DNA of 64,000 nt from Solibacillus merdavium (GCF_014836935.1 NZ_JACSPW010000015.1:36353-100352); one strand, 5' to 3'. Counted from the first letter of the stretch, positions 35,334 through 45,329 are shown. Translations and numbers: made by a program. The notes: a model not told the origin generated them from the sequence alone.

Positions 35334-36857
35334 ATGACTGAATATGTTTTAGAAATGAAAGGAATAACAAAAGAGTTTCCAAGCGTTAAGGCTCTGGACA
35401 ATGTTACTTTTTCAGTGCGAAAAGGTGAAATCCATGCCTTATGTGGTGAAAATGGTGCAGGAAAGTCGACCTTGATGAAAGTATTAAGCGGCGTTTATCC
35501 GGCTGGCACATACAGTGGAAAAATTTTAATCAAAGGCAAAGAAGCAAGTTTCAAAAATATTAAAGAATCTCAAGATGCAGGAGTGGCAATTATTTATCAG
35601 GAGCTGGCATTGGTTGGTGAAATGACGATTGCTGAAAATTTATTTTTAGGACATGATTTAATGCGCTCGGCCGTTATTAATTGGAATGAAATTTATAAAA
35701 AGTCGGTGGTAGCACTTGAAAAGGTTGGTTTAGATTTGGACCCACAAATGAAGGTATCCGAATTAACGGTAGGAAAGCAGCAACTTCTGGAAATTGCAAA
35801 AGCTCTGACGAAGGAAACGGATATTTTAATCTTAGATGAGCCAACAGCTGCTCTTACAGAAAGTGATGTAGCTGTTTTAATTAAATTGTTAAATGAACTT
35901 CGAAAACAAGGTGTAACATGCATATACATTTCGCACAAATTAGGAGAAGTAATGGAGCTGGCTGATTCTGTAACAATTTTACGTGATGGTCAGACAATCT
36001 CAACGAACTCCATCGAGTATCTCACTGAGGAAATGATCATTACAAAGATGGTAGGTCGTGAACTGACGGAGTTATTCCCTTATGAGGTGCATGAAATTAG
36101 TGATGATAATGTATTGCTTGTAGAAAACTACACTTCATACAATAAATCAGGAAAAAAAGTTGTATCTAATATAAATTTCAATGTTAAAAAGGGTGAAATT
36201 GTAGGTTTTTCCGGCTTGATGGGAGCAGGTCGCTCAGAGCTGTTTATTAGTTTGTTTGGCGGAATGCCTGGTAAAAAAGAGGGTGCGGTCAAACTTAATA
36301 ATAAAACCGTAACAATTAAATCACCAGCAGATGCCATTAAAGAGGGTTTTGCTTATGTATCGGAAGATCGTAAGCGATACGGTCTAGTACTAGGAATGGA
36401 TATCGCAAAAAATACGACACTAATTGCATTAAACAAGGTGATGAAACTAAATGTGATTAGCCAAGCACTTGAAGTAAGAGTAGCAGAAGAGATTACAACT
36501 AAGATGAAATTAAAAGCACCTAATCTAGACATAGAGGTAGGAAAGCTAAGTGGCGGAAACCAGCAAAAGGTTGTTTTGAGTAAATGGATTATGAATAATC
36601 CAAAACTATTAATCTTAGATGAACCTACTAGAGGGATTGATGTTGGTGCTAAATATGAAATTTATAAAATTATGAATGAGCTTGTTCAACAAGGTGTTGG
36701 GATTGTACTAATTTCATCTGAGCTGCCCGAAGTTTTAGGAATGTCAGATCGAATTCTTGTTATGTGTGAAGGAGAAATTACGGGTGAATTTACAAGAGAA
36801 GAAGCAACTCAGGAAAAAGTAATGATGTGTGCAACTGGAGGGAAAAAACGTGATTAA
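35334..36857 (+). CDS. xylG: Xylose ABC transporter ATP-binding protein XylG
   Basis: A 507-residue protein with two fused ABC domains, as in sugar importers of the RbsA/XylG/MglA class. Domain 1 has Walker A GENGAGKST, signature LTVGKQQLLEIAKAL and Walker B ILILDEPTAAL. Domain 2 has a substituted Walker A (GLMGAGRSE), a full signature LSGGNQQKVVLSKW and LLILDEPTRGID. The asymmetry is normal for the family. It acts at the inner face of the membrane with XylH. The stop at 36857 overlaps the xylH start. Confidence 0.88.
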   Translation: MTEYVLEMKGITKEFPSVKALDNVTFSVRKGEIHALCGENGAGKSTLMKVLSGVYPAGTYSGKILIKGKEASFKNIKESQDAGVAIIYQELALVGEMTIAENLFLGHDLMRSAVINWNEIYKKSVVALEKVGLDLDPQMKVSELTVGKQQLLEIAKALTKETDILILDEPTAALTESDVAVLIKLLNELRKQGVTCIYISHKLGEVMELADSVTILRDGQTISTNSIEYLTEEMIITKMVGRELTELFPYEVHEISDDNVLLVENYTSYNKSGKKVVSNINFNVKKGEIVGFSGLMGAGRSELFISLFGGMPGKKEGAVKLNNKTVTIKSPADAIKEGFAYVSEDRKRYGLVLGMDIAKNTTLIALNKVMKLNVISQALEVRVAEEITTKMKLKAPNLDIEVGKLSGGNQQKVVLSKWIMNNPKLLILDEPTRGIDVGAKYEIYKIMNELVQQGVGIVLISSELPEVLGMSDRILVMCEGEITGEFTREEATQEKVMMCATGGKKRD

Positions 36858-38004
36858 TGAACAGACAATCAAAAAAGAAAGTAAATTATCCTTCAAATTC
36901 GATTTACAATCCTATACCTTAATTCTTGCTTTAATTTTTATTGCTATTATTTTCACATTTTTTACTGGAGGGGAATTCTTATCTTCTCGTAATATTTCAA
37001 ATTTATTTACCCAAATGTCGATCATAGCTGTACTTGCGGTAGGGATGACATTGGTTATTGTGGCAGGACACATCGATTTATCGGTAGGTTCGATAGTAGG
37101 GGTTACAGGTGGAATTGCCGCAATGCTGCAAGTTTGGCAAGGATGGAGTACACCAGTTGTTGTCCTCGCAGCAATTATAATTGGAGGTTTAATTGGATTA
37201 TGGCAAGGATGGTGGGTTGCATACCGAGCAGTGCCAGCATTTATTGTTACACTTGGCGGTATGTTAATATTCCGAGGGGTTTTAATCGGCTTATCGGATG
37301 GTCAAACGATTTCATCATTAAATCCAAGTTTTAAACAAATAGGGAACAGTTATTTACCATTTATACCAGGTTATATTATAGCTGCTATAGCCGTTATTTT
37401 AATGATAACTTTCACGGTAAATAGTCGTAGAAAGCGTAAGGAAATGGGCTTATTATTATTGCCTTCTGTAATCGATTATGGAAAAGTGACAGTTTATTCT
37501 GTTGTTCTAGTAGTCATTACGTATATGTTGAATCGTTATTTAGGTATTCCTATCCCGTTTTTAATTGTAGTGGTAATTGCGCTTGTTTTCATGTTCATTA
37601 CAACGAAAACAGCATTTGGACGTCGGATTTATGCAATTGGCGGCAACCCGGAAGCAGCAGCATTATCGGGAATAAATATTAAACGAAATACGCTATATGT
37701 ATTCGTCAGCATGGGTGCTTTAGCGGGAGTAGCCGGTGTATTATTAACAGCGCGTTTAAATGCAGCAACAGTATCTGCCGGGAACAGTTATGAACTTGAT
37801 GCCATCGCAGCCTGTGTAATTGGCGGTACATCTCTAATGGGTGGTAAAGGGAAGATTTTTGGAGCAATTATAGGTGCACTAATTATGGCAAGTATTGATA
37901 ACGGAATGTCGATGATGAATATCGGCGCATATTGGCAGTATATCGTAAAAGGTTTAATTTTGATTTTGGCGGTATGGGTTGACATCATTTCTAAAAACAA
38001 ATAA
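36850..38004 (+). CDS. xylH: Xylose ABC transporter permease XylH
   Basis: A 384-residue permease of the BPD_transp_2 family with about ten membrane helices. It has the conserved segments [54 protein letters not shown] and [16 protein letters not shown]. The start is GTG at 36850 after CTGGAGGG; an upstream GTG at 36829 precedes the ribosome site. It overlaps xylG by 8 bases, indicating coupled translation. It is 16 bases upstream of xylA, so transport and catabolism are one transcript. Confidence 0.87.
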   Translation: MINEQTIKKESKLSFKFDLQSYTLILALIFIAIIFTFFTGGEFLSSRNISNLFTQMSIIAVLAVGMTLVIVAGHIDLSVGSIVGVTGGIAAMLQVWQGWSTPVVVLAAIIIGGLIGLWQGWWVAYRAVPAFIVTLGGMLIFRGVLIGLSDGQTISSLNPSFKQIGNSYLPFIPGYIIAAIAVILMITFTVNSRRKRKEMGLLLLPSVIDYGKVTVYSVVLVVITYMLNRYLGIPIPFLIVVVIALVFMFITTKTAFGRRIYAIGGNPEAAALSGINIKRNTLYVFVSMGALAGVAGVLLTARLNAATVSAGNSYELDAIAACVIGGTSLMGGKGKIFGAIIGALIMASIDNGMSMMNIGAYWQYIVKGLILILAVWVDIISKNK

Positions 38005-38020
38005 ATCGGAGGAATATTAT

Positions 38021-39343
38021 ATGGCATATTTCAGCAATATCTCAGCAGTCAAGTATGAAGGACCAAAATCATCAAATGATTTAGCATTTAAATACTACAA
38101 TCCAGAGGAAGTTGTAGGCGGGAAAACGATGGAGGAAACTTTACGTTTTGGCGTAGCCTATTGGCATACTTTTACGTATGATGGGGGCGATCCATTTGGT
38201 GCAGGAAATATGGAGCGATCATGGGATAAGTTTTCCGGCATGGACCTAGCAAAGGCACGTTTAGAAGCTTCATTTGAATTTTATGAAAAGTTAAATGTGC
38301 CATTTTTCTGCTTCCATGATGTAGACGTTGCACCAGAAGGCCAGTCATTGGCAGAAACGAATAAAAACCTGGATGAAATTATTGAAATGATGGAAAAATA
38401 CATGGCTACTTCTAAAACAAAGCTTCTTTGGAATACAGCCAATATGTTTTCAAATCCACGCTTTGTCCATGGTGCTGCGACATCACCGAATGCAGATGTT
38501 TTTGCCTATTCGGCTGCGAAAGTGAAAAAGGGCTTGGAAGTAGCAAAGCGTTTAGGTGCTGAAAACTATGTCTTCTGGGGTGGTCGTGAAGGCTATGAAA
38601 CACTGCTTAATACAAATATGAGGTTAGAACAAGATAATCTTGGTAAGTTCTTGAACATGGCGGTAGATTATGCAAAAGAAATTGGTTATGAAGGTCAATT
38701 CCTGATTGAACCAAAGCCAAAAGAGCCGACAAAACACCAATATGACTTCGATGTAGCAACAGGGATTGGCTTCTTGCGTACGTACGGATTGGAAGATAAA
38801 TTCAAATTCAATATAGAAGCAAACCATGCAACATTAGCATTGCATACATTTGAGCATGAGTTACATACAGCACGAATTAACGGCATGCTGGGCTCAGTGG
38901 ATGCCAACCAGGGCGATATACTACTTGGCTGGGATACGGATGAATTCCCTACAGACCTTTATACAAACACGTTAGCAATGTATGAAATTTTGAAAAATGG
39001 GGGCCTCGGAAAGGGCGGCTTGAACTTTGATGCAAAAGTACGCCGTGGATCATTTGAGCAAGATGATTTGTTTTATGCACATATTGCGGGAATGGACTCA
39101 TTTGCAGTCGGACTGAAGGTTGCCCATAAGCTATTGGAAGATGGTGTGTTAGAAAACTTCGTAGATAATCGTTATAGCAGTTATAACGAAGGTATCGGCA
39201 AACAAATTGTTGATGGGACTGTCGGCTTCAAGCAGTTGGAAGAATATGCTTTAGGGCTTGGGGAAGTTAAAAACAGCTCTGGTCGCACAGAGAAATTGAA
39301 AATGATTATAAATCAGTACATTTTAAATGCTATAGCTGAATAA
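38021..39343 (+). CDS. xylA: Xylose isomerase
   Basis: A 440-residue class II xylose isomerase (D-xylose to D-xylulose, two divalent metals). Conserved blocks: [31 protein letters not shown] with catalytic His99 and Asp102, [31 protein letters not shown] with metal ligands, [10 protein letters not shown] and GSVDANQGD. The length equals the family norm. The start at 38021 follows CGGAGGA by 8 bases; the longer frame from 37979 lies inside xylH. A long hairpin after the stop separates it from xylB. Confidence 0.92.
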   Translation: MAYFSNISAVKYEGPKSSNDLAFKYYNPEEVVGGKTMEETLRFGVAYWHTFTYDGGDPFGAGNMERSWDKFSGMDLAKARLEASFEFYEKLNVPFFCFHDVDVAPEGQSLAETNKNLDEIIEMMEKYMATSKTKLLWNTANMFSNPRFVHGAATSPNADVFAYSAAKVKKGLEVAKRLGAENYVFWGGREGYETLLNTNMRLEQDNLGKFLNMAVDYAKEIGYEGQFLIEPKPKEPTKHQYDFDVATGIGFLRTYGLEDKFKFNIEANHATLALHTFEHELHTARINGMLGSVDANQGDILLGWDTDEFPTDLYTNTLAMYEILKNGGLGKGGLNFDAKVRRGSFEQDDLFYAHIAGMDSFAVGLKVAHKLLEDGVLENFVDNRYSSYNEGIGKQIVDGTVGFKQLEEYALGLGEVKNSSGRTEKLKMIINQYILNAIAE

Positions 39344-39361
39344 TTGTTAAATAAGCTTTTT

Positions 39362-39404
39362 GAGGCTAGAGCAAAAGATTTATACTTTTGGTCTAGCCTT
39401 TTAT
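39362..39404 (+). terminator. Hairpin between xylA and xylB
   Basis: AGGCTAGA pairs with TCTAGCCT and the inner CAAAAG with CTTTTG, followed by TTTTATG. It is a likely partial terminator that lowers kinase expression relative to the isomerase. Confidence 0.6.
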
Positions 39405-39429
39405 GCAGTATGAGGGTGGAGGCAGAAAT

Positions 39430-40926
39430 ATGAAGTACGTAATCGGGATTGACCTAGGAACAAGCGCAGTAAAAGCACTGTTAATGAATGAGCAAGGAAC
39501 CATTGTCGATGAAGCATCAAGAAGCTATCCGCTTGTTCATGAAAAGCCAAGTTACTCAGAGCAAAATCCAAATGATTGGGTGACTGGAACTAAAGCGGCA
39601 ATTCAGGAAATTGTTAAACGGTTTACGGAAGATGTTTCTACTATTGTAGGGATTAGTTATTCTGGTCAAATGCATGGATTGGTGCTACTTGATGAAAACA
39701 ATGATGTTCTTCGACCTGCAATCTTATGGAATGATACGCGGACAACAGAGCAGTGTAAGCAAATTGTTGAACATGTTGGGCAGGAGGAACTGCTGAGAAT
39801 CACTAAAAATAATGCTCTGGAAGGCTTTACGTTACCAAAAATTTTATGGGTAAAGGAATATGAACCGGAAATTTTTAATGCGGTAAAAACTTTTCTATTA
39901 CCTAAGGATTATGTGCGTTTTGTAATGACTGGAAATTTGCATATGGATTATTCCGATGCGGCAGGCACATTATTACTGGATATAGAAAAGAGCGAATGGA
40001 GTCAGGAAATAGCTGCAGTGCTGGGAATTGATTTAGCAATATGTCCACCGCTTGTGTCATCGGCAACAGAAGTGGGGCAACTGACAGAGGAATTTGCTAA
40101 AAGCACAGGATTAACGACTGCAACTAAAATTTATGCTGGTGGTGCGGATAATGCATGTGGGGCAATTGGTTCTGGTGTTGCAGGCGATGGTAAAACAATG
40201 GTCAGTATCGGTACATCGGGAGTGCTATTATCATACGAGGAATCCAATTCAAAGGATTTTGAAGGAAAGGTACACTACTTTAACCATGTTGTAGAAGATG
40301 CTTACTACACGATGGGAGTTACGTTGTCGGCGGGGCATTCCCTTAGCTGGTTTAAAGAGAGATTTGCGGAAGGGCAGTCTTATAATGAATTATTTACAGG
40401 GATTGATACAATTGCTCCCGGAAGTAACGGATTATTGTTTACACCGTATATTGTAGGTGAACGCACACCTTATGCAGATTCTACGATTCGTGGAAGCTAT
40501 ATTGGCATTGATGCGGCACATACGAAGCTACATTTTGCGCGGGCTGTGATGGAGGGAATCGTTTTTTCACTGCGTGATTCGTTAGAGATTTTCCGCACCT
40601 CGGGCAAAGATATTACCAAAATGGTTTCCATCGGCGGTGGCGCAAAAAGTCCAGTCTGGCTACAAATGCAGGCCGATATTTTTAATGTTACGGTGTATAA
40701 ACTAAAAAACGAGCAAGGGCCAAGTATCGGTGCTTGTATGATTGCAGCGGTAGGAGCGGATATTTACACAGATTTTGAAGAAGCTGTTCAGGCTTGTGTT
40801 CAAATAGAAGGGAAATTTGAACCGAACCCTGAAAATGTTGAAATATACAATCAGCTATATGCAATATATCAACAGATTTACACTCAGACAAAAGCGTTAA
40901 ATGAACAATTAAATCTATTTCGCTAG
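39430..40926 (+). CDS. xylB: Xylulokinase
   Basis: A 498-residue FGGY-family kinase phosphorylating D-xylulose to xylulose 5-phosphate. The N-terminal ATPase fold has IGIDLGTSAVKALLM and the sugar site SYSGQMHGLVLLD. The C-terminal half has GGADNACGAIGSG, MVSIGTSGVLLSYEE and the FGGY signature region SIGGGAKSPVWLQMQADIF. The start at 39430 has GGTGGAGG 8 bases before it; the upstream ATG at 39403 precedes the ribosome site. The catalytic Asp is in the GGADN or LLFTPY region, by family comparison. Confidence 0.9.
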   Translation: MKYVIGIDLGTSAVKALLMNEQGTIVDEASRSYPLVHEKPSYSEQNPNDWVTGTKAAIQEIVKRFTEDVSTIVGISYSGQMHGLVLLDENNDVLRPAILWNDTRTTEQCKQIVEHVGQEELLRITKNNALEGFTLPKILWVKEYEPEIFNAVKTFLLPKDYVRFVMTGNLHMDYSDAAGTLLLDIEKSEWSQEIAAVLGIDLAICPPLVSSATEVGQLTEEFAKSTGLTTATKIYAGGADNACGAIGSGVAGDGKTMVSIGTSGVLLSYEESNSKDFEGKVHYFNHVVEDAYYTMGVTLSAGHSLSWFKERFAEGQSYNELFTGIDTIAPGSNGLLFTPYIVGERTPYADSTIRGSYIGIDAAHTKLHFARAVMEGIVFSLRDSLEIFRTSGKDITKMVSIGGGAKSPVWLQMQADIFNVTVYKLKNEQGPSIGACMIAAVGADIYTDFEEAVQACVQIEGKFEPNPENVEIYNQLYAIYQQIYTQTKALNEQLNLFR

Positions 40927-40939
40927 GGAGGAATTCACA

Positions 40940-41950
40940 ATGAATGCAGTAAAATGGGGAATTTTAAGTACAGCAAATATTGCGCAAACGCAATTAATTC
41001 CAGCTATAAGACGTGCTGAAAATGCGGAAGTCATTGCGATTGCCAGTCGTGGCCCAAAGGTACATGCGATCGCTGAAAACTTAGGGATCAAAAGAGCTTA
41101 CGAGAGTTATGAAGAATTATTAAATGATCAAGAGGTAGAAGTAATTTATATTCCGCTCCCAAATAATTTACATAAAGAGTGGGTCATTAAAGCAGCAAAG
41201 GCAGGAAAGCACATTTTATGTGAAAAACCTGCTGCATTAAACGAAGCTGAGCTAGAAGAAATGATTACAGTTTGTAATGAAGAGAATGTACAGTTTATGG
41301 AAGCGTTTATGTACCAATTTCATCCACAGCATATGCGAGTGAAAGAAGTTATTGATTCTGGAGAAATTGGTGAGGTAAAACTTTTTAAATCAAGTCACTC
41401 ATTTTATTTAACAGACAGTAAAGGTGACATCCGCATGGACGCAGAAAAGGGTGGGGGTGCCATTTGGGATGTGGGCTGCTATTCCGTTCATGCAATGCAA
41501 TTGATTTTGGGGAAAGAAGTTAAGTCACTTTCATTTAAAAGGATTATAGATTCAAAAACAACTGTTGATGTTTCTGCTTTTGGAATAGTCGAGCTGGAAA
41601 ATGGAATCCATGGCATGATCGATTGTAGTTTTGATATGACAGAACGAAATGAATATGAAATAGTTGGGACGAAGGGAACGGTAAAAGTTAAGAATGCATT
41701 TAGACCAGACCGTCTAAGCGGGAATGGACAAATTACTATTAACACTTTAACAACAGAACGTATCGAACAAACCGGCGGAGACATATACAAGCAAGAGGTT
41801 GAATACTTCTCCGATGCTGTACGTACTAATGGAGACCTGACAGTACAGCATAATTATTCACGCAAAAATGTGGGGGTTTTGCATGCGATTCAGCAATCGG
41901 TAATCACAAATCAACAAATCGTATTAGCCGATTACGTTTGCAATGATTGA
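40940..41950 (+). CDS. Gfo/Idh/MocA-family oxidoreductase
   Basis: A 336-residue NAD(P)-dependent sugar or polyol oxidoreductase. The N-terminal Rossmann fold reads WGILSTANIAQTQLIPAI, followed by the diagnostic EKP motif (HILCEKPAALNEAE) and the second-domain signature GGGAIWDVGCYSVHAM. It resembles D-xylose 1-dehydrogenase or glucose-fructose oxidoreductase-like members. It lies 13 bases after xylB and overlaps the epimerase gene by 8, so it belongs to the xylose operon, perhaps for an alternative pentose or side-product oxidation. The exact substrate is not deducible. Confidence 0.82.
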   Translation: MNAVKWGILSTANIAQTQLIPAIRRAENAEVIAIASRGPKVHAIAENLGIKRAYESYEELLNDQEVEVIYIPLPNNLHKEWVIKAAKAGKHILCEKPAALNEAELEEMITVCNEENVQFMEAFMYQFHPQHMRVKEVIDSGEIGEVKLFKSSHSFYLTDSKGDIRMDAEKGGGAIWDVGCYSVHAMQLILGKEVKSLSFKRIIDSKTTVDVSAFGIVELENGIHGMIDCSFDMTERNEYEIVGTKGTVKVKNAFRPDRLSGNGQITINTLTTERIEQTGGDIYKQEVEYFSDAVRTNGDLTVQHNYSRKNVGVLHAIQQSVITNQQIVLADYVCND

Positions 41951-42971
41951 AGTTAGACCTTTTGGACAAATAAACAAGCATCCCGTTTATGAAGTTATTT
42001 TAACGAATGCAAATGGGATGTATGTAAGCAGTTGTACATTAGGGTGTATTATAACGGCAATCGCTACCCCCGATTCTAAAGGAATAATTGAGAATGTTGT
42101 TTGTTCATTTGATACGGCAGAAAAATATAAACAATATCCGCAGTTTTTTGGTGCTGCGATTGGACCTTTTGCAGGCCGTCTTGAAGATGCTACTTTAGAA
42201 ATCAATGGAGTTTCTTTTCAAGCGAGGGCAAATGAGGGACACCATTTACTGCACGGCGGAAATGACGGTTTTCACAATCAGCTGTGGCAATTTGAAACAG
42301 GTGTTTCCTCGCGTGGACAATTTGTAAAATACTTTCTTAATTTCGAATCCGTTGATTTTCCTGGAAAATTAAATATGTCTATTACCTATACATTAACAGC
42401 CGGTAACGAGCTAATCATTTCTTATGAAGGTATAAGTGATACAGACACGATTTTAAATTGTACAAATCATAGTTACTTTAATTTAAGTGGAAATTTAAAG
42501 CGTACGATTGAAGAGCATGCTTTAAAATTTTCCAGTAGAGGAATGCTTTATATTGATGAGCGGGGGTTACCGTTGGGCAATATAGAAAATGTAGTTGGAA
42601 CAATATTAGATTTTAATGATAAGAAATATTTGAAGGAAGTCATTGGGAGTAACTCTACGCAAGTCAAATTGGCGAGCGGAGGCATAGATCATCCATTTCT
42701 ATTAGAAAAAAATGAAATTGAATTATCGGAGGAAGAAAGTGGCCGCAAACTTATAATCATAACGGATGAACAAGCTTTAGTTGTATATACGGGCAGTAAA
42801 ATCAGCAGTGGGTACTCATTTAAAGAAGCGCCCGCACAAAATTTTTTAGGTATTTGTTTAGAAGTACAAAATGTTCCAAATAGCGTGAAATATAAACATT
42901 TACCAAGTTCTATAATAAAAAAAGGAATTCCTTACCATCATGAAACAATCTACAGATTTACAAATCTATAA
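41943..42971 (+). CDS. galM: Aldose 1-epimerase (GalM/mutarotase)
   Basis: A 342-residue mutarotase converting alpha and beta anomers of aldoses. Family motifs: IGPFAGRLEDATLEINGV, GHHLLHGGNDGFHN with a substrate-binding His, LNCTNHSYFNLSG with the catalytic His, GIDHPFLLE, and the C-terminal FLGICLEVQNVPNS carrying the catalytic Glu. It is the last gene of the xylose operon. Feeding XylA with the alpha anomer of xylose is the likely role. Its start is inside the oxidoreductase gene (8-base overlap), and a terminator follows 22 bases after the stop. Confidence 0.87.
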   Translation: MIEVRPFGQINKHPVYEVILTNANGMYVSSCTLGCIITAIATPDSKGIIENVVCSFDTAEKYKQYPQFFGAAIGPFAGRLEDATLEINGVSFQARANEGHHLLHGGNDGFHNQLWQFETGVSSRGQFVKYFLNFESVDFPGKLNMSITYTLTAGNELIISYEGISDTDTILNCTNHSYFNLSGNLKRTIEEHALKFSSRGMLYIDERGLPLGNIENVVGTILDFNDKKYLKEVIGSNSTQVKLASGGIDHPFLLEKNEIELSEEESGRKLIIITDEQALVVYTGSKISSGYSFKEAPAQNFLGICLEVQNVPNSVKYKHLPSSIIKKGIPYHHETIYRFTNL

Positions 42972-42992
42972 TAAATATGTCGCAGAATAGAA

Positions 42993-43029
42993 GAAGCACC
43001 ATTCGATTATAAAACGAATGGTGCTTTTA
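42993..43029. terminator. Bidirectional terminator ending the xylose operon
   Basis: AAGCACCATTCG pairs perfectly with CGAATGGTGCTT around a 9-base loop, with T on the + side and A-derived T on the minus side. It separates galM and the convergent pbuE-like gene. Confidence 0.87.
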
Positions 43030-43032
43030 ACT

Positions 43033-44226
43033 TTATATATTCGAATGATGGGCAGCCGAAGTAGAAACTTTTTCTTCTCTTTCGTTTGTTTTTCTCGTTA
43101 AAGAAAAGACTGCACATGCTAAAGCAACTAGTACAAGTGCGCCACCATACCAAGCTGCGTGAGAAATTGAATTGGTTTGATTTAAAACAATACCGCCAAA
43201 TCCTGAACCCATTGAAATACCGATTTGTAATGCTGAATTGTTAAAGCTTTGCTGAATATCCGAAGTAGCTGGATCTGTTTGAATCAGGTAACTTTGCTGA
43301 GGTGGAGATAGACTCCAACTTAATGCACCCCAAATCATCATAACCGGTATAAATACAATAAGTGAAAAGGTCGTGAATGGCAGCAAGAACAGTACGACAG
43401 CAAACGAAATGATGACAATAATAATACTTTTAGGAGCACCAATCTTATCTGAAAGTGTACCTCCAAATGCGCCACCACTCACTGCGGCAATCCCGAATAA
43501 TAGATAACAAAGACTGATCCAGCTTGAATTCAGATTAAGTTCCGTTTCCAGAAATGGAGTAAAATATGCATATATTGTATAATGGCCTGCCAGCATAAAC
43601 ATTGTGGCAAGATGGGCCGTACCAATTTTTGAACTGGTAACTGCCTTTAATTGTTGTGAAAGTGGAACGGCCATTTCACCTGGAATGCGCTCTAAATAGA
43701 TTGAAATCAGGATAAAAGAGCCTACCGATAGAATGGCAATACCTAGGAAAATAACCCGCCAACCGAAATAATCGGAAATTAAAATTCCAAGTGGTACTCC
43801 TAATACAAGCGATGAACTAATCCCCATATAAATAAGACCTAGCGCCTTTGCTCGATGCGTCGGTGCAACAACTTTTGCAGCGATTATTAAAGAGAGCACA
43901 GTGATCAGTGATGTACTCATAGCACTTAAAACACGGGCAATCATCATAAAGGTGAAATCCGTACTGAAATAAGTCATGATATTACTGATGAAAAATATAA
44001 ACAACGAAATAAGGTATAACTTTTTCCGTTCGACCTTACTCGTTAAAACTAATAGCACTGGACCGGCAATCGCATAAATAAGGGCAAATACCGTAATTAG
44101 CTGCCCGGCCGAGCTTATTGAAATATTCAAATCCGTTGCAATAATTGGAAGAATACCGCCAACGATTAATTCAACCAAACCTACAGCAACAGTTGATAAT
44201 GCGAGTATAATAACTTTGAAATTCAT
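43033..44226 (-). CDS. pbuE: PbuE-like MFS purine efflux transporter
   Basis: A 397-residue, 12-helix major facilitator protein of the AraJ/PbuE drug:H+ antiporter-1 type. It opens [20 protein letters not shown], with motif A-like DKIGAPKS in the loop and [13 protein letters not shown] in helix 5. The decisive evidence is its leader: an adenine-type purine riboswitch nearly identical in layout to that of Bacillus subtilis pbuE, which controls a hypoxanthine/purine exporter. The probable role is export of adenine, hypoxanthine or related bases under purine excess. The next gene on this strand is far upstream, so it is monocistronic. Confidence 0.82.
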   Translation of the reverse strand: MNFKVIILALSTVAVGLVELIVGGILPIIATDLNISISSAGQLITVFALIYAIAGPVLLVLTSKVERKKLYLISLFIFFISNIMTYFSTDFTFMMIARVLSAMSTSLITVLSLIIAAKVVAPTHRAKALGLIYMGISSSLVLGVPLGILISDYFGWRVIFLGIAILSVGSFILISIYLERIPGEMAVPLSQQLKAVTSSKIGTAHLATMFMLAGHYTIYAYFTPFLETELNLNSSWISLCYLLFGIAAVSGGAFGGTLSDKIGAPKSIIIVIISFAVVLFLLPFTTFSLIVFIPVMMIWGALSWSLSPPQQSYLIQTDPATSDIQQSFNNSALQIGISMGSGFGGIVLNQTNSISHAAWYGGALVLVALACAVFSLTRKTNEREEKVSTSAAHHSNI

Positions 44227-44264
44227 AATCTGCTATACATCCTTTCTGATGAAAAATTTAGAAA

Positions 44265-44376
44265 ATAAAAAAATCCTGATTACAAAAAATGAGATTAATC
44301 ATTTTCTGTAATCAGGATTTTAAGGTTCCTGGTAGAGACCCTCAAGCCGTATCCTTGAGGTTATACAGTACTATAT
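44265..44376 (-). promoter_or_regulatory. Adenine-type purine riboswitch of pbuE
   Basis: On the minus strand the aptamer (about 44374 down to 44303) shows TATAACCTCAAG, then GGCTTGAGGGT and the core TCTACCAGGAACC, then TCCTGATTAC. The residue at the specificity position in GATTAC is T (U74), as in adenine-binding members; guanine types have C. The last part of the aptamer is reused in a long terminator (AAATCCTGATTACA with TGTAATCAGGATTT, T7), so ligand binding should open the gene, as in B. subtilis pbuE. Confidence 0.92.
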
Positions 44377-44412
44377 TACTATATTGTTGTGTAATAAAAC
44401 GAGCACTTGAAT

Positions 44413-44441
44413 AGTTTACTAGCTTTCATTTGATTTATCAA
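44413..44441 (-). promoter_or_regulatory. Predicted SigA promoter of pbuE
   Basis: On the minus strand TTGATA (44441-44436), 17 bases, TAAACT (44418-44413), 40 bases before the aptamer. Confidence 0.5.
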
Positions 44442-44518
44442 GTTTTTTAATTTTGATTTAACAGGGAGGGAAATAAATAAGTTTGTAACGTTTATTTCAC
44501 GCTCCGCTATAAGTAAAG

Positions 44519-45133
44519 CTATATTTTCCTATTTTCTTCATAATGACACGGCAGAGGAAGTCTCCAATTGTAGTGAATTGCTGACAAACGTATTGCAACT
44601 ACAACCAGAACGATTAGTGTGAGTGCGAGAGGGGAGCTCAAGCCAAGCCAAATAGAGATGGCACATAAAATAGTTAATATCGCATGAATTTCTTCCTTCA
44701 ATGCAAGCGGTTTTCTACCAGCAATCACATCCCGCATTACCCCGCCGCCTACTCCTGTAAATAGGGCGGCCAAAATCATCACATCTAAATCATTGGAATA
44801 AACTTCACTTGCTAGCATGGCACCTTGAAGGGCAAAAGAAGCAAGACCAATTGAATCGAAAAACATTCCCCATCTTCTCCAATGGTCAGTCCATTTTAGT
44901 GGAATTAACACGATGATGATTAATGTTATGAACACTGTTAAAATAGTGGATTGCTCCCACAGTTCAGTAGCAGGAATCCCTATAATTACATTTCGAATCA
45001 GCCCTCCTCCAAAAGCTGTAATAAAACCTAAAGCAAATACACCTATAAATGAAAATCTCGCTTCAAGAGCGACAAATGCTCCCGTTGCTGCATATGAAAT
45101 AATCCCGATAAAATGAAGAACAACCCATGACAT
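44519..45133 (-). CDS. TRIC-family (UPF0126) cation channel protein
   Basis: A 204-residue membrane protein with seven helices in two inverted three-helix repeats, each with a glycine-rich kink: FGGGLIRNVIIG in the first and GVGGGVMRDVIAG in the second. These are the signatures of the UPF0126/TRIC trimeric intracellular cation channel family (K+/Na+ conducting). The start at 45133 follows AAGGGGG by 10 bases. A longer frame to 45271 would run through a terminator hairpin and is rejected. Expression is probably controlled by the terminator-bearing leader upstream. Confidence 0.82.
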   Translation of the reverse strand: MSWVVLHFIGIISYAATGAFVALEARFSFIGVFALGFITAFGGGLIRNVIIGIPATELWEQSTILTVFITLIIIVLIPLKWTDHWRRWGMFFDSIGLASFALQGAMLASEVYSNDLDVMILAALFTGVGGGVMRDVIAGRKPLALKEEIHAILTILCAISIWLGLSSPLALTLIVLVVVAIRLSAIHYNWRLPLPCHYEENRKI

Positions 45134-45295
45134 CCTTTTATAACCCCCTTTAAAATACAAAAAACTCCACCACAAGACGTCTTTTAAAAAGACCTTGTAG
45201 TGGAGTAATAAATTAGCAATACCTACTAACGAATCAATCCATTTTATAAAATGTAAATAGCACCCCAACAAATAATTATTGGAATTCCATTTATT
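45134..45295 (-). promoter_or_regulatory. Terminator-bearing leader of the TRIC gene, candidate riboswitch
   Basis: About 160 bases between the predicted start of transcription and the ATG. The 3' part is a strong terminator (ACTCCACTACAAG with CTTGTGGTGGAGT, then T6 at 45163-45158). The 5' part (about 45270-45210) contains TTGGGGTGCTATTTACATTT and a repeated TAAAATGGATTGATTCG region. Its TGGGGT could pair with ACTCCA of the terminator's 5' arm, giving an anti-terminator. I could not match it to a known riboswitch or T-box class. Confidence 0.5.
45156..45206 (-). terminator. Leader terminator upstream of the TRIC gene
   Basis: A 13-bp stem with one G-T pair (45206-45194 with 45176-45164), enclosing an inner TCTTTTTAAAAGA stem, followed by T6. 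Confidence 0.8.
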
Positions 45296-45301
45296 TCTTT
45301 T

Positions 45302-45329
45302 ATTATACTATTTTGTTTTAAAAGAACAA
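45302..45329 (-). promoter_or_regulatory. Predicted SigA promoter of the TRIC gene leader
   Basis: On the minus strand TTGTTC (45329-45324), 16 bases, TATAAT (45307-45302). Confidence 0.6.

Noticed and set aside
35360..35400. Catabolite-responsive element near the start of xylG
   Set aside because: TTCCAAGCGTTAAGG has the GCG centre but not the symmetric cre arms, and lies inside coding sequence.
45134..45271. Longer N-terminus for the TRIC-family protein
   Set aside because: The extension would be translated through a strong terminator hairpin and lacks a ribosome site; 45133 has one.
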